From contig OOIN01000002.1 in NCBI GenBank assembly GCA_900323505.1, positions 744,001 to 808,000 on the forward strand: DNA of 64,000 bases. Reading direction: 5' to 3'. The number at the start of each line of letters is the position of its first letter. Position 1 is the stretch's first letter. This document shows, piece after piece, positions 39,686 through 49,123 of this stretch. The DNA comes from Ustilago trichophora. Lineage: Eukaryota > Basidiomycota > Ustilaginomycetes > Ustilaginales > Ustilaginaceae. Position numbers and translations under genes: made by a program. The notes under the pieces are model-generated. The model had not been told where the DNA came from and made no database searches. It saw only the letters and a list, made by a program, of their open reading frames with translations.

Positions 39686-42600
39686 ATGTTGGCCAGTGGT
39701 CCCATCATCTGGTCCGAGGTGAGCTGCATTCACTCTCGTATATCAGCCTCTGCTATATGCAGTCCAGCTCATCTCTCGTCCTCTCCTCTCCTCTTCTCGA
39801 CTCGATAGACACGCCAGGAGCTGTGCGAGAGCCTCCCCTACTACCGCGCCTATCAGACAGGTTCTTATGTCACAGGAGCACTCGGCCAGCCACCGTCAAT
39901 TTCTGAAACAAAGCGCCATCGAAGGTATGCCACCCTCAAGGACTCGATTCCATATGGCTATCTACTCGCAGGATGGCCTTCTCGGCGCGATGCTTGGGCT
40001 CACAATGGCAGAGTCATCATCTCCCATGGCGGTGGTAAAAGCCAAGTCGACGCAGCAGCCGGACCTAGCACAGCCAAGAAGGCATCACTCAAGCAGGACC
40101 AGTCGTCGAGTGACAGCACCATCCGTGCCCTCTTGCATTCATCCAGGCATCGCCTACCCATCGTTCTGATCGCAGCAGACAACTATGCTCTGTTGCCTTT
40201 CAAACTTCTCTGCTCCTACGCGGTCATGGGATGGTATCTCATCACCGACGGCTGGGCAGAGCGCGAGGCTACCGATGCAGATACCGGTTTCGTCAGATGG
40301 AAATTTCGCTTTGAATGGATCCCTGCCCAAGGCCAGCCTTGGTGGGAGCTACCTGGCCGGCACTTCAATCAATCATGGAACCCACGCCTGCGAACCGAGA
40401 CCTTCACTCAGGCACAGCGTCAGTTGACCCAACATATGCTCTTCAAAGGGAACGAGGGTGTGCTTGATACTTCCTCATCCTCATCCTCATCTTCGGCCTC
40501 TTTATCCTCCTCAGCATCATCGCGGTCATCAGCACCAAAGCCTATGGACGACGAGGAGCGTCATCGACTCTTGTTTGGACCCGTCGAAATCTCGGTCAAG
40601 CTCGTCTCCACTGTCGCCTCGACACCAGCTGCAGAGACACCATGCAACTTTTCCAATTCCGCAACCTGCCTCGCTTGCCGCTCTCCAAGTCCCGTCGTCT
40701 TTGATCTAGGCTGGATGTGCCTTCAGACCCAATGTCAACGCTTCTTTCTTTTATCCTCTGGGAATCACCCCAGGGAAGACTCACTCAACTTCAGCCCCGA
40801 GTTTCTTCTCCCACAAGGCACCGCTCTCAACGAGGCCTTTCCCAGCGGCCAACCACCCTTTTCGCTCATCCCACTACGTCCCTCTTCCAACTCAATGGAC
40901 CAAGCCCGAGGACTGTGGTGTGGTAACTGCGGCCGCCTTAGCTGTCGAGAGCTCATCTATCAGCCACGATGCGCCCACTGTGGCCATCGCATCGGCAAGT
41001 GGCAACCCCTCCCTACCATTCCACCGCCCGTGCTGTCCCGCAGTCCTTTTGACTTTACATCCTCATCGGACGGAATGGGATCAACGATATTCGATCCCGT
41101 CCTGAGCCCGAGTTCACGGATAGTAACGAGTGTACGGAAAGAGAACGGTCTCGCCATGTACACTTTCGCCTTTCCAGAAATATTTGGAGAATGCTGCGTA
41201 CACCTCATTCAAGCCGACGTGGATGGAGGAGCGAAGGAGTCAGATGCGGATCATATTTTCGCTGACTTTCAGAAGCATTCCTGGCCCACAGAGACTGCAC
41301 CCGAAAAGGACGCGTCCAGGGAACACAGGCTCACGAGGACCGAAGAGCGTCAGCCATATTCCAAGTCGGGGACGCCCGTCAGCCAAACTTCCAGCATCGA
41401 GGCCGTGGAGAAAGCGGTAGGGCTGGAGCAAGAAAGTAACAAGGAGCAGTCACAATGTACAGCACTCATAACAGAAACGGCACTCACAACAGAAACTTCC
41501 AACATCGAGACGGCACAGCAGTCGATGCGTATCATCCCATTCCGCCGGCACGTCCTCAAATCGCACGCTGCTGGGTCAGGCCGGATGCTAACCCAACAGT
41601 TCACTTGCAATTATGGCGTACCATACAAGCACGTAGTCGCCATGGGTACCGAGCCGCTCGATTCATCATCGCCCCCAGTCATCCTCTCCACCCTAGAACT
41701 GCTCCACACTCGTACACGATCCATCCTCCCCTCATCGGACAACTTCAATGAACTCTACCCAGTCCTGTACCTGGAACACCAAAAGATGTCCTTTCACGAC
41801 GACGGCGAGCCGGGCCTCGGACCCATCGTCTCGTCACTCTCCCTCGGCTCGACATGCAGGATGAAATTCAGACTGAAAGCCAAGCACCAGCCCGACTTTC
41901 CGCAGGTAAAGCACCGAGATCGAGTGGTGCTCGATCTGCCGCTACGACACGGATCAGTGGTGGTGCAAGAAGGTCATGATTTGCAGCGATATTTCGAGCA
42001 CTGTGTCAATCCTGATGGGTTTCGAATCGCCATTACAGCGCGGAGAATTGACGCGGTCGTCAACAATCGAATTGAAAGAAGGCCCAGGAGCAGCAACGGC
42101 TGTGGTGTGGGTAAAACTGGAAGCCTTGGGATCAATGCCGTGGCAAACGACGGAGGAAACTTCGAGGCCATGTCTAGCAGCAGCAGCCGCAGCATGAGCG
42201 GAAGCAGCAAGGGTTGCCGGAGGAAAGCTCCTGCAAAGCCGAGAACGAAAGCGAAAGCGACGAACAAATCAATGTCACTATCGATGCTTGACATTGTCAA
42301 AGCAGCCGAGGAACGCTTTCTGGCTAGCAAGAGGAAGGCATCGGAGAAGAAGCCCGACGTGAACAAAGAGCAGCGCCCCGCGAACATCTGTTCTATTTGG
42401 GGTACAGAGCTGTCTGAGGAAGAAGAGAGCTCTCCGAGCAACAAATGCCAAGCAACGACAGTGACTTTGGCAGATCAGACTTCTCCATCAAAACTGGCGG
42501 CAAGCTCATCAGACATCAATAGTCGAGAAATGGGCGTCAAAGTCGACGAATTCGGCGAGCAGTCTGCACTCCCAGAATGGTTCATTGATGAAAGTTCCTC

Positions 42601-42811
42601 GACCAGCTTCTTCATTCCAAACGATAATCTCGAGCAGATCGACCATGGCGAACAGCGCCTGTCAGATCGCAGCTCATCCCAAAGCGCACACCATTCGGCC
42701 GAAGCCCCAGCACGAGCGCCAACCAGCATACACAGCGGAAACCTCCCAGACGGAGAAAGTGAATTCGATCTTGAGCGAGACGCCAAGCGCCGGAGGAACT
42801 TCCTGGACTGA
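39686..42811 (+). CDS. AlkB-like 2OG-Fe(II) dioxygenase with zinc-finger N-terminal region
   Basis: Exons 39686-39718 and 39809-42811 give 1011 aa. The dioxygenase domain is at about residues 615-760: the HxD iron ligands are H674 and D676 (FHDDGEPGLGP), followed by SSLSLGSTCRMKFRL, LPLRHGSVVVQEG, the third ligand H742 (FEHCV) and the arginine pair R750/R756 (FRIAITAR). This is the AlkB (ALKBH2/3-like) pattern. The N-terminal 160 residues form another globular region, and two Cys clusters at about 297-320 (CLACRS...CLQTQC) and 382-404 (CGNCGRLSC...CAHCGH) look like zinc ribbons. The C-terminus is basic (GCRRKAPAKPRTKAKA), then acidic. Family role: oxidative removal of alkyl groups from DNA or RNA. 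The target is unknown, but the zinc fingers and basic patch suggest nucleic acid or chromatin. No frame break. Confidence 0.82.
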
Positions 42812-43224
42812 GGCCTGGGCTAGCTGCCACAACGCGGCTCTTTCTCTCGCTCCTCGGCCTTGTATTCATAATACCATCTAATCAGAGAGCAAGGATTGTG
42901 GAGGCGAAATCTCCGTTGCAATCTAACGAATCACTCGCTGAGTGGTGACACGAGTGGGAGAATCCAACCCCCAAGAGCAGTGTGTTATGAGTGGCGACGT
43001 TGGCGGGCCTCAGTCCCACACAGCAACAGCATTGCGTGATTTCACTCAAAGCTGACCCTCAGCCAACACTTATTGCATAAGCCCGCAGTGGCAAAGAGCA
43101 GCTTGAGACTTGCTGCTACGTGGCTCGATTGGCATAAACTAAGCATCCATCGCATACTTGAGCTTCACTTCAACACAAACACAGACCATTCATACACCCT
43201 TATCGCCTCTCCTTTTCACTACAA
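42812..43224. other. Intergenic region before the effector cluster
   Basis: 413 bp between the AlkB-like gene and the first decayed effector. CCCACACAGCAACAGC at about 43014 resembles the upstream element of the intact effector genes. No gene. Confidence 0.35.
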
Positions 43225-43640
43225 ATGCTTAAGATAAAAATTCAAGCAACCTGTCTCGCTAGCTGTCTCACTTTGAGTACCACCGCTGATGGTGTTGCCG
43301 GATGATGAATAGCCAACCTAGCAACTTACAATCGCTACTGTAGTGAAAGGCCTGCGACGATCGCTTTCACGTTGCTTCACAGCCTCCGCCACACTGATCA
43401 AGGAGATAGCAAGCGAATCGAGCTTCAACGCTTATCTCCCACCTGACTTGCGACTTTTTGCACTTATCCCCCGATCTGAACACATAGACACTGAAGCCTC
43501 ACAGATGGTAACAGATGCCTGCACAATGTTTGTCGACTTGAGACCCCGTGTGCATGCACAACAATCGTTGGAGAGAGGTTTTGCGAGACCTGTCTGCCGA
43601 TCGGATACAATTGAGTGGCGACATGAGATGGTGTGCACTT
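43225..43640 (+). pseudogene. Decayed copy of the secreted effector family
   Basis: The reading frame opens at ATG 43225 with a signal-peptide-like start (MLKIKIQATCLASCLTLS), then meets two consecutive stops (TGATGA, 43303-43308) exactly where the intact paralogues have a conserved Trp; one is therefore likely a TGG to TGA change. The same frame then shows TYNRYC, the family's first cysteine block. A frameshift or small deletion follows near 43340-43370, after which a second frame shows RCF, SSFNAYL and RLFALIP, matching HVCF, STFKGYL and RFALVM of the paralogue at 43890. Cysteine four is not clearly kept. It cannot encode the full protein as it stands. Confidence 0.75.
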
Positions 43641-43678
43641 TATCAACTTGTCCAATCGCCCATCAGAATCAGCACTCG

Positions 43679-43714
43679 GCCCACCCTCGGCAGCCACCAC
43701 CTCATTTGGTGGGC
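43679..43714. promoter_or_regulatory. Inverted-repeat element upstream of effector 1
   Basis: GCCCACC at 43679-43685 pairs with GGTGGGC at 43708-43714 across a 22-bp gap that contains CAGCCACCACC. It lies about 175-210 bp before the ATG of the effector at 43890. Similar elements are present upstream of the other copies. Confidence 0.5.
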
Positions 43715-43889
43715 TAGGGAAACGCGGTTGCAGAGAGCAGCTTGAAGATCGCTGTCGGTGGGCCGCGCGGAGCCTGTGATTGTAAGGCAGAAAACCAAGT
43801 CTTGTCCCCGTACATCCAACTTGTCCGTTCAAACCTTTCATACACCACTGCTACTCCTCTTCACTGTAGTCTCTGTACCGACGTCCGCC

Positions 43890-44366
43890 ATGAAAATTAC
43901 AGCAACTTTGATTGCTACGGCTACCGTCGCTATCCTCACAAGTGCTGACCTCGTTACCGGATGGTTTGTCACACAAGGCACACAAGGTTCCGACCTCAAG
44001 TACGACGACTTATGCCATGCATCCGGTAGCCACATCGACGTGGACCACGTCTGCTTCAAGGCTTCCACGAATCTTTTCAAACAAATCAAGCGCACTTCAA
44101 CCTTCAAAGGTTACCTTTCTCCGAGGTTGAACCGATTCGCCCTTGTCATGAGCTCAACCAAGGCCCAACTGGATACAGACACCTACAGCATGTCTGTCAG
44201 CTTTGCACTAGTTGGCGGTGACGGCGAATTGCAAAGATGCGCAAATATCAACTTCGTAGCCAACGGTGAAACTAAGCCTTTCGACCATAAGCAGGTCTGC
44301 CATCCGTATGGAGGGGAGGTGCCGATGCCGGACAAGGCTCCCAGCCATTCTAAGACCATTCCTTAA
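43890..44366 (+). CDS. Small secreted cysteine-containing effector candidate 1
   Basis: 158 aa, intronless. A signal peptide covers about residues 1-20 (MKITATLIATATVAILTSA), then a conserved Trp at 25. Family cysteines are C42, C55, C117 and C137; the C42-C55 spacing is C-x12-C, as in every intact copy, and the HVCF block is kept. The fourth block is VCHP rather than VCQP. The mature part is small, basic-neutral and has no known domain. Secretion to the plant interface is inferred from the signal peptide, size and clustering. The family may correspond to the Mig1-type (maize-induced gene) proteins of smuts, but I cannot confirm that from sequence alone. The first ATG with a signal peptide is used; an in-frame extension upstream is non-secretory. 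Confidence 0.8.
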   Translation: MKITATLIATATVAILTSADLVTGWFVTQGTQGSDLKYDDLCHASGSHIDVDHVCFKASTNLFKQIKRTSTFKGYLSPRLNRFALVMSSTKAQLDTDTYSMSVSFALVGGDGELQRCANINFVANGETKPFDHKQVCHPYGGEVPMPDKAPSHSKTIP

Positions 44367-45135
44367 GCCATTGTGGGCATCAAGACGAAGTAAGATCCTT
44401 CGAGAACCGATGCACCATCAAAAGAAGGCAGTGGTCGTCCGTCTAAAGAGTCAAGCGACAGAGCAAAATCCTTCACAAAGTTTGATGACTAGTTTGCACG
44501 AATGAAACAATATTATGATGCCTCTAGACACTAGTGTAGATCGTCACCCACAGCTGCGAGAGATTATTAGAATTCCATTGTCCCTGTCAACGAGACCCTG
44601 AGCGCTCGACGTTGAGCAGTGTATCCGATCGAGCACAAGTAGCACCTTGGAGGATCCGTCTTGCCTCGACCATCTCAATCTATCCTTCCCTGTTTGCGTC
44701 TCCGTTCTGCTTGGAGCCTCTTCAGTCGCTAGACCCTATCATTGTTTTCGCTCAGAGACTGCTGCTAGCATCAAAACCCTGTCAATTCAGATGCTTGTCA
44801 ACTCTCTTTTTTCGAGAAAGCTGATTTGTGGCTGGGCACGGGGTGTGAGAGGTGGTCTGCAGTGGGGACCCAGCTGGAGAGAAAAGGTGGACCCACCGCA
44901 CAAATTGAGTGGTATCAAAATGCATGCCCAGCCACACACACAATTTTAGCGGTCTTCCCTTTTCACAGCCACAAAAATGATGGTGGAGCCCAAACTACAC
45001 GTTGCCATGATACAGGCAGGTTCGACTCGTTGGGACTCTCAAAGCAAACGTATAAAGTGAGCCCTGTTTACTTTCCTTCCTTCGCCTTACCTCATCTCTT
45101 GTCACCGCAATCTTTTCCCTCGAAGCAGTTTTACA
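44367..45135. promoter_or_regulatory. Spacer with promoter of effector 2
   Basis: 769 bp. TATAAAG is at 45051-45057, about 80 bp before the ATG at 45136. GGTGGACCCACC (about 44886-44897) and CACAGCCACAAAAATGATGG (44966-44985) resemble the upstream elements of the other copies. No gene. Confidence 0.5.
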
Positions 45136-45564
45136 ATGAAATTTCAAGCAATCTTGATCGTTTTCTCCCTTGTAACCATGACCACTGCTGTTGTCAACTG
45201 GTACGAGCCGACGGCAACCAAGAACTACGACGCCTACTGCACCAAGGGCGGTGCTCTAGCCAGCGAAAAGCATGTCTGCTTCAACGCCAATCCCGAGTTC
45301 TTTACATCTGATCTGCGCGGGTCAAACTTCCACGGCATCTTGGACGACCATGACCATTCGTCGAATTTTGTCATGCTTCCTATCCGCAAGACCAGCATCA
45401 TTCACGCTGCTCATTATACGATCACCGTGGATTTCTCACTTCCAGATTCAGGCATTTCACGAAATTGTGCTGCGGTCACGATCAATCAGAATGGCGCAGG
45501 CAGCGGCTTGACAGTCTGTCAGCCTGGCGCAAGCCCTGTCGATGTCCCCACCTGGTTATCTTGA
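45136..45564 (+). CDS. Small secreted cysteine-containing effector candidate 2
   Basis: 142 aa, intronless, the shortest intact copy. Signal peptide at residues 1-19 (MKFQAILIVFSLVTMTTAV), conserved Trp 22, then YDAYC (C35) and HVCF (C48) with the C-x12-C spacing, and C111 and C128 (VCQPG). Between C48 and C111 the sequence differs greatly from the paralogues, keeping only scattered hydrophobic positions (F-x-G-I, F-V-M-L-P, V-D-F). The four cysteines could form two disulfides. TATAAAG about 80 bp upstream. Function unknown; candidate secreted virulence protein by genomic setting. Confidence 0.82.
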   Translation: MKFQAILIVFSLVTMTTAVVNWYEPTATKNYDAYCTKGGALASEKHVCFNANPEFFTSDLRGSNFHGILDDHDHSSNFVMLPIRKTSIIHAAHYTITVDFSLPDSGISRNCAAVTINQNGAGSGLTVCQPGASPVDVPTWLS

Positions 45565-46198
45565 TCATTACCTCCCCTGCGGAGCACTATTCAAGAGCAG
45601 AGTGCCTTATATAGCCGAATCAAACCAACTTGGGCTTCGCCTTTGTTGGTTTAATTTTGGACTTGTTGTCAACACACTTCTGCAACTAGGGGCGACAGGG
45701 CACGAGAGCATCTGTGCTAGCTTCGCTCGCCGACAATGTCGCCTCAGACATCCCCGAGTCTTTTCTTGTCTGCTTTCTTGTTTCTTTCCCTAGTCTCCAA
45801 TGTATATCCTGAATTTGTCATCGTTGAGAGACTTAAATTACAAACTCCGTCCACTTCCTTTACCCCTGTTTGCGATGATACCCGATGAGCGGTCGTATAC
45901 TGATCTCGGGAAACGAGCGCAGTGTCTCCTATGCGTTCAGCGATCTTACAAAGGAAAGCACTCACCCACCGAACTTGACATATTGGGTGGATTGTTTCCT
46001 AGCACACGCAAACTCCCAGTGTGCCTTTTCTAGTTTTGTTTGTGTGATCTTGAGACAGATCCCGCCGTCCAGCAGGCCACATTTGCCAGACCGGTTTTCC
46101 TGCCTAATTTTCGAGATATATAGGGAGAGTCTCGTTGGCCTTTCCTTCTCGATCCACTCAAGCTCTTCCTAGCACTCTCTTCAACCAAGTGTCGCGTC
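45565..46198. promoter_or_regulatory. Spacer with promoter of effector 3
   Basis: 634 bp. A CACCCACC...GGGTGG imperfect inverted repeat is at about 45963-45990. A TATA-like ATATATAG is at about 46115-46123, about 80 bp before the ATG at 46199. No gene. Confidence 0.5.
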
Positions 46199-46630
46199 AT
46201 GAAGTTCAAAGCAACCTTTATCGCTAATTGCTCTGCCATCATCGCTATTGCAAACGCGGTGGCTTGTGAATGGCTTGATTCGAAGCCGGGCAATACTTAT
46301 GACGACTACTGCAAAGAGAACGGTGCTAAGGCCAACATCAAGCACGTCTGCTTCCCAACAAACCCTTCCTTCTTCTTTACCATTGAGTCCGATTCTTCCT
46401 TCACGGGTATCATCTCCTCGGATCTGATGGCATTTGTGCTCATTCCCACTCCTGCTGCCGAGACAGCCCACCTCAGCACGGCAGCCTGCACGGTGGACGT
46501 CGATTTCACTACTGCCGATCAACCCCCTCAAGCAAACTGTGCCTATGTCAAAGTCGATCGACGCGCTGGTGGCCTATCCGGGGAAATGATCTGTCAGCCT
46601 ACCCAGAACCAAGTTCCAGTCTGCAACTAA
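46199..46630 (+). CDS. Small secreted cysteine-containing effector candidate 3
   Basis: 143 aa, intronless. Signal peptide at residues 1-21 (MKFKATFIANCSAIIAIANA), Trp 25, TYDDYC (C38), HVCF (C51; C-x12-C), C114 and C132 (ICQP). It has two extra cysteines in the mature part, C97 and the near-terminal C142, as well as C23 near the cleavage site, so its disulfide pattern may differ from the others. The conserved FTGII and FVLIP positions align with FQGYF and FVLIP of the copy at 47769. Same strand, same size and same spacing as its neighbours. Confidence 0.82.
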   Translation: MKFKATFIANCSAIIAIANAVACEWLDSKPGNTYDDYCKENGAKANIKHVCFPTNPSFFFTIESDSSFTGIISSDLMAFVLIPTPAAETAHLSTAACTVDVDFTTADQPPQANCAYVKVDRRAGGLSGEMICQPTQNQVPVCN

Positions 46631-47768
46631 TCGTTCTCACCTTCATCGTCATGACTGCCTGATGTCCTACATAAGGACATCGTACCTTGTAGAAACAGAG
46701 CAGCCTTTTGCGTTGTCTGAAAAGATCCAAGGTTGCACTTGTCTCCGGCAACTTCGTGCGAGGACGTCTGCGGTAAGACTCGGCTGGTCTACGTCATCGT
46801 CCGAGTCGCCATTCATCATCTTGTTCCGTGCTTTCATGTCTCTGCTCTTCGCAACAATCATCAACTTCTTGTTCACTCTATTGAAAGTGCGAACAAATGT
46901 TTGAAAGTCACTGTGCGTACCAATCGTGCGATGCTCAGCAGGACCTCCAAACGGGATTTTTTTGCAACGTTCAAGGAGCGGTGGCGGACAAGTCGCACGA
47001 ACAGAAGGGTTTGATTCTGTGGAGACTCTGATGCCCCGACCAGGGAAGAAAAGCAGACCGCATTTTGTGGCAACGCCGTCGGCTTACATGCCAACACATG
47101 CAGACTCGGCGGGCGTGCCCACTTCACAGCATGATGATGGGGAGACTTGTGCGATCCAGTGAGAATTCTGAAGGTGCACAGTATAAATTGCTTCTCCTGG
47201 ACAACCTGAATTTACGTCTGAAGGCCAGCATGGACCCCCACCTCGACCGCCGTCAGCTCCTAGGCTGTTCTTCCTCCCTCAAAACTCGTCAAGTGAGCCA
47301 AGCATGGCCTCAGGATCTCTTGAGGTTCGTCATTCTCTTGACTAGCAATATATTATCTCTTTCGGTTGCTCCTATTTGTGACCTTGTCCTGAACCACAAC
47401 AATGTCTGTCAATCTGTGCGCCTGCCCAAGTTCTTCACCTATCGCCAATCGAGTGCAATCACACGAGGAGCAGAGTGTTCTTCTGCGGGAACCTAATTTG
47501 AGCAAGATGTAGACCCACCGGGATGTTTTGCAATCGAGTGGCGTTGTTTAAAAAGGCCCACTCTACACAGCCACAACACGATGAGTTGTATTGAGGTTGA
47601 CTCTGTTATCGCACAGACCAGGGCTCGTTGTGTCGGTGCAGAAGCTGTATATAAGAATTGGACCTCGTCCCAGCTTCTTTACACGACCACTCACACACTT
47701 CACACTCCACACATCCGACATCTCTACATCACTCTTTATTGCAATTTCTCGATCAAAGACTCCCCACC
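46631..47768. other. Spacer with a decayed copy and the promoter of effector 4
   Basis: 1.1 kb. It contains the internally deleted copy at 47118-47380 (listed separately). Closer to effector 4 lie CCCACTCTACACAGCCACAA (47549-47568) and a TATA-like GTATATAA (47647-47654), about 115 bp before the ATG at 47769. Confidence 0.5.
47118..47380 (+). pseudogene. Internally deleted effector copy (promoter, tail and 3' flank only)
   Basis: CCCACTTCACAGCATGATGATGG-like sequence (from 47118) and GTATAAA (47181-47187) match the promoters of the intact copies. About 40 bp later, GGCCAGCATGGACCCCCACC (47224-47243) matches the last codons of effector 4 (GGCCAGCCTGGACCACCCCC, 48240-48259). CTTCCTCCCTCAAAACTCGT and the following 100 bp (47270-47380) match the 3' flank of effector 4 at 48286-48410. 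Thus nearly the whole coding part is missing while both flanks remain. Confidence 0.6.
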
Positions 47769-48269
47769 ATGAAGATCAATGTAGCCTTAATCGCTACCTG
47801 CTTTGCCTTTGTTGCGACTACTGTTGCTGCTGGCTGGACTGAAGACGCTTCTGGTCAGATCTACAGCAAGTATTGCGACAAACATGGCGAATTGGCCAGT
47901 ACGACACATGTCTGTTTTGCCACCAACGACTCTAATTTTGCCTCCACGGTGACGAGCGCCTCAGATTTTCAAGGCTATTTTTCTGCTGATAAGAAGGAGT
48001 TTGTGCTGATTCCTAACAAGGGGAAAGCATCCATCGTTACGGATTCCGTCACTCTGATTGTTACTTTTGACACCAAACCTGTCTTTGAAGGGCTTGGAGA
48101 ACATTGCTCTCTTGTAGAATTTTTACAGTATGGTAAGAAAGTGACAGATGCCGGCGGGATCGTTTGCCAGCCTGGAGGAAGGGCTATAGGATGGTTTGGC
48201 GATGTTTATGGTGAACCCACGAGCGGAAGCAAAGGTAACGGCCAGCCTGGACCACCCCCTGGTTTCTAA
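47769..48269 (+). CDS. Small secreted cysteine-containing effector candidate 4
   Basis: 166 aa, intronless, the longest copy. Signal peptide at residues 1-21 (MKINVALIATCFAFVATTVA), Trp 23, YSKYC (C36), HVCF (C49; C-x12-C), C113 and C133 (VCQPGG). A Gly/Pro-rich C-terminal extension of about 25 residues (ending in GPPPGF) is absent from the other intact copies. The extension's DNA and 3' flank are duplicated at 47224-47380. The start ATG at 47769 puts the signal peptide first; the longer upstream frame has no secretory signal. Confidence 0.82.
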   Translation: MKINVALIATCFAFVATTVAAGWTEDASGQIYSKYCDKHGELASTTHVCFATNDSNFASTVTSASDFQGYFSADKKEFVLIPNKGKASIVTDSVTLIVTFDTKPVFEGLGEHCSLVEFLQYGKKVTDAGGIVCQPGGRAIGWFGDVYGEPTSGSKGNGQPGPPPGF

Positions 48270-49123
48270 AGAGTTGCCAATCAGCTTCCTCCCTCAAACC
48301 TCGTCAAGTGAGCAAAGCGAGATACAGCTGAAGCTCTTCAAGAAATTCTTGACGTTCGTCATCATCCCGGCTAGCCAAGATATTAATCAAGTCACTTGTC
48401 GGTTGCTCTTTGTGTCGCTATCACTCATAGTGGTCAGAAGAAGTGTCACTACCGATTTGTGCGGAAGGGCTTAACTTCTGTCTTCTATATCCCAATATCT
48501 CAATGGTCTTTGTTCATCCCCATAGTCTCCGTTCTTCTGCGGTCTTCCTCGATGCCCCTGACGAAATCTTCTATAGGGTGAAATTAGAATCCCCGCATCC
48601 TTTCCTTTTCTTGTGTAGTGTCCTAATAGTGGTCTGATACGAATCATGAAAAGACATACAGTCTGTAACAGTTTGCGGTTGGGACCCAGCCTCCAATGGA
48701 AGAATACTGTAGAACTGTCGCACCCGGGCAAATTTCGATCGAGTCGAGTGGCAAGATTGACTAGCCCAAACCCCACTTACACAGCCCACCATGTTATGGT
48801 GGGTCGGCTCCCCCATGACACAGCCCAAGCTACTTGCTGCCAGAGTTGTTGTAGACATTGTTCCAATCCGCAAGTCCGTATAATTTTGTTGCGAGGTATA
48901 AAGAGAAGCCCCATTTTCGCTTTCTCCCCGCCCTCTTCACTCTTTCATTGATAAGTTCACGAAGAAAATGTAACTTCTTGAGCCATTGCCATTGCCAATA
49001 ACGAGAAGAAAGTGTATGAATATGTGAATGATTGCAGAGAGCGAGAGGGAGAGAGAGAAACATCAATGTCTAACGGGAATCCTTTCTGTGTTGCTAAAGT
49101 TATCAAGTATACGAGGTTTGTTT
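48270..49123. other. 3' flank of effector 4 and orphan effector promoter
   Basis: 48286-48410 is the 3' flank shared with 47270-47380. From about 48660 the sequence again resembles an effector promoter: GGGACCCAGCCTCCA (about 48679), a perfect inverted repeat CCCACCAT-gtt-ATGGTGGG (48785-48803) and GTATAAA (48896-48902). The first ATG after it (about 48968) is followed at once by a stop (TAA), so no effector gene is present. The remainder is the 3' flank of the PUF gene. Confidence 0.5.
48785..48803. promoter_or_regulatory. Perfect inverted repeat of an orphan effector promoter
   Basis: CCCACCAT-gtt-ATGGTGGG: 8-bp arms with a 3-bp loop, about 95 bp before GTATAAA. It is the best-formed example of the element found upstream of the effector copies. 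Protein-binding site or cruciform-forming; neither can be decided here. Confidence 0.5.
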
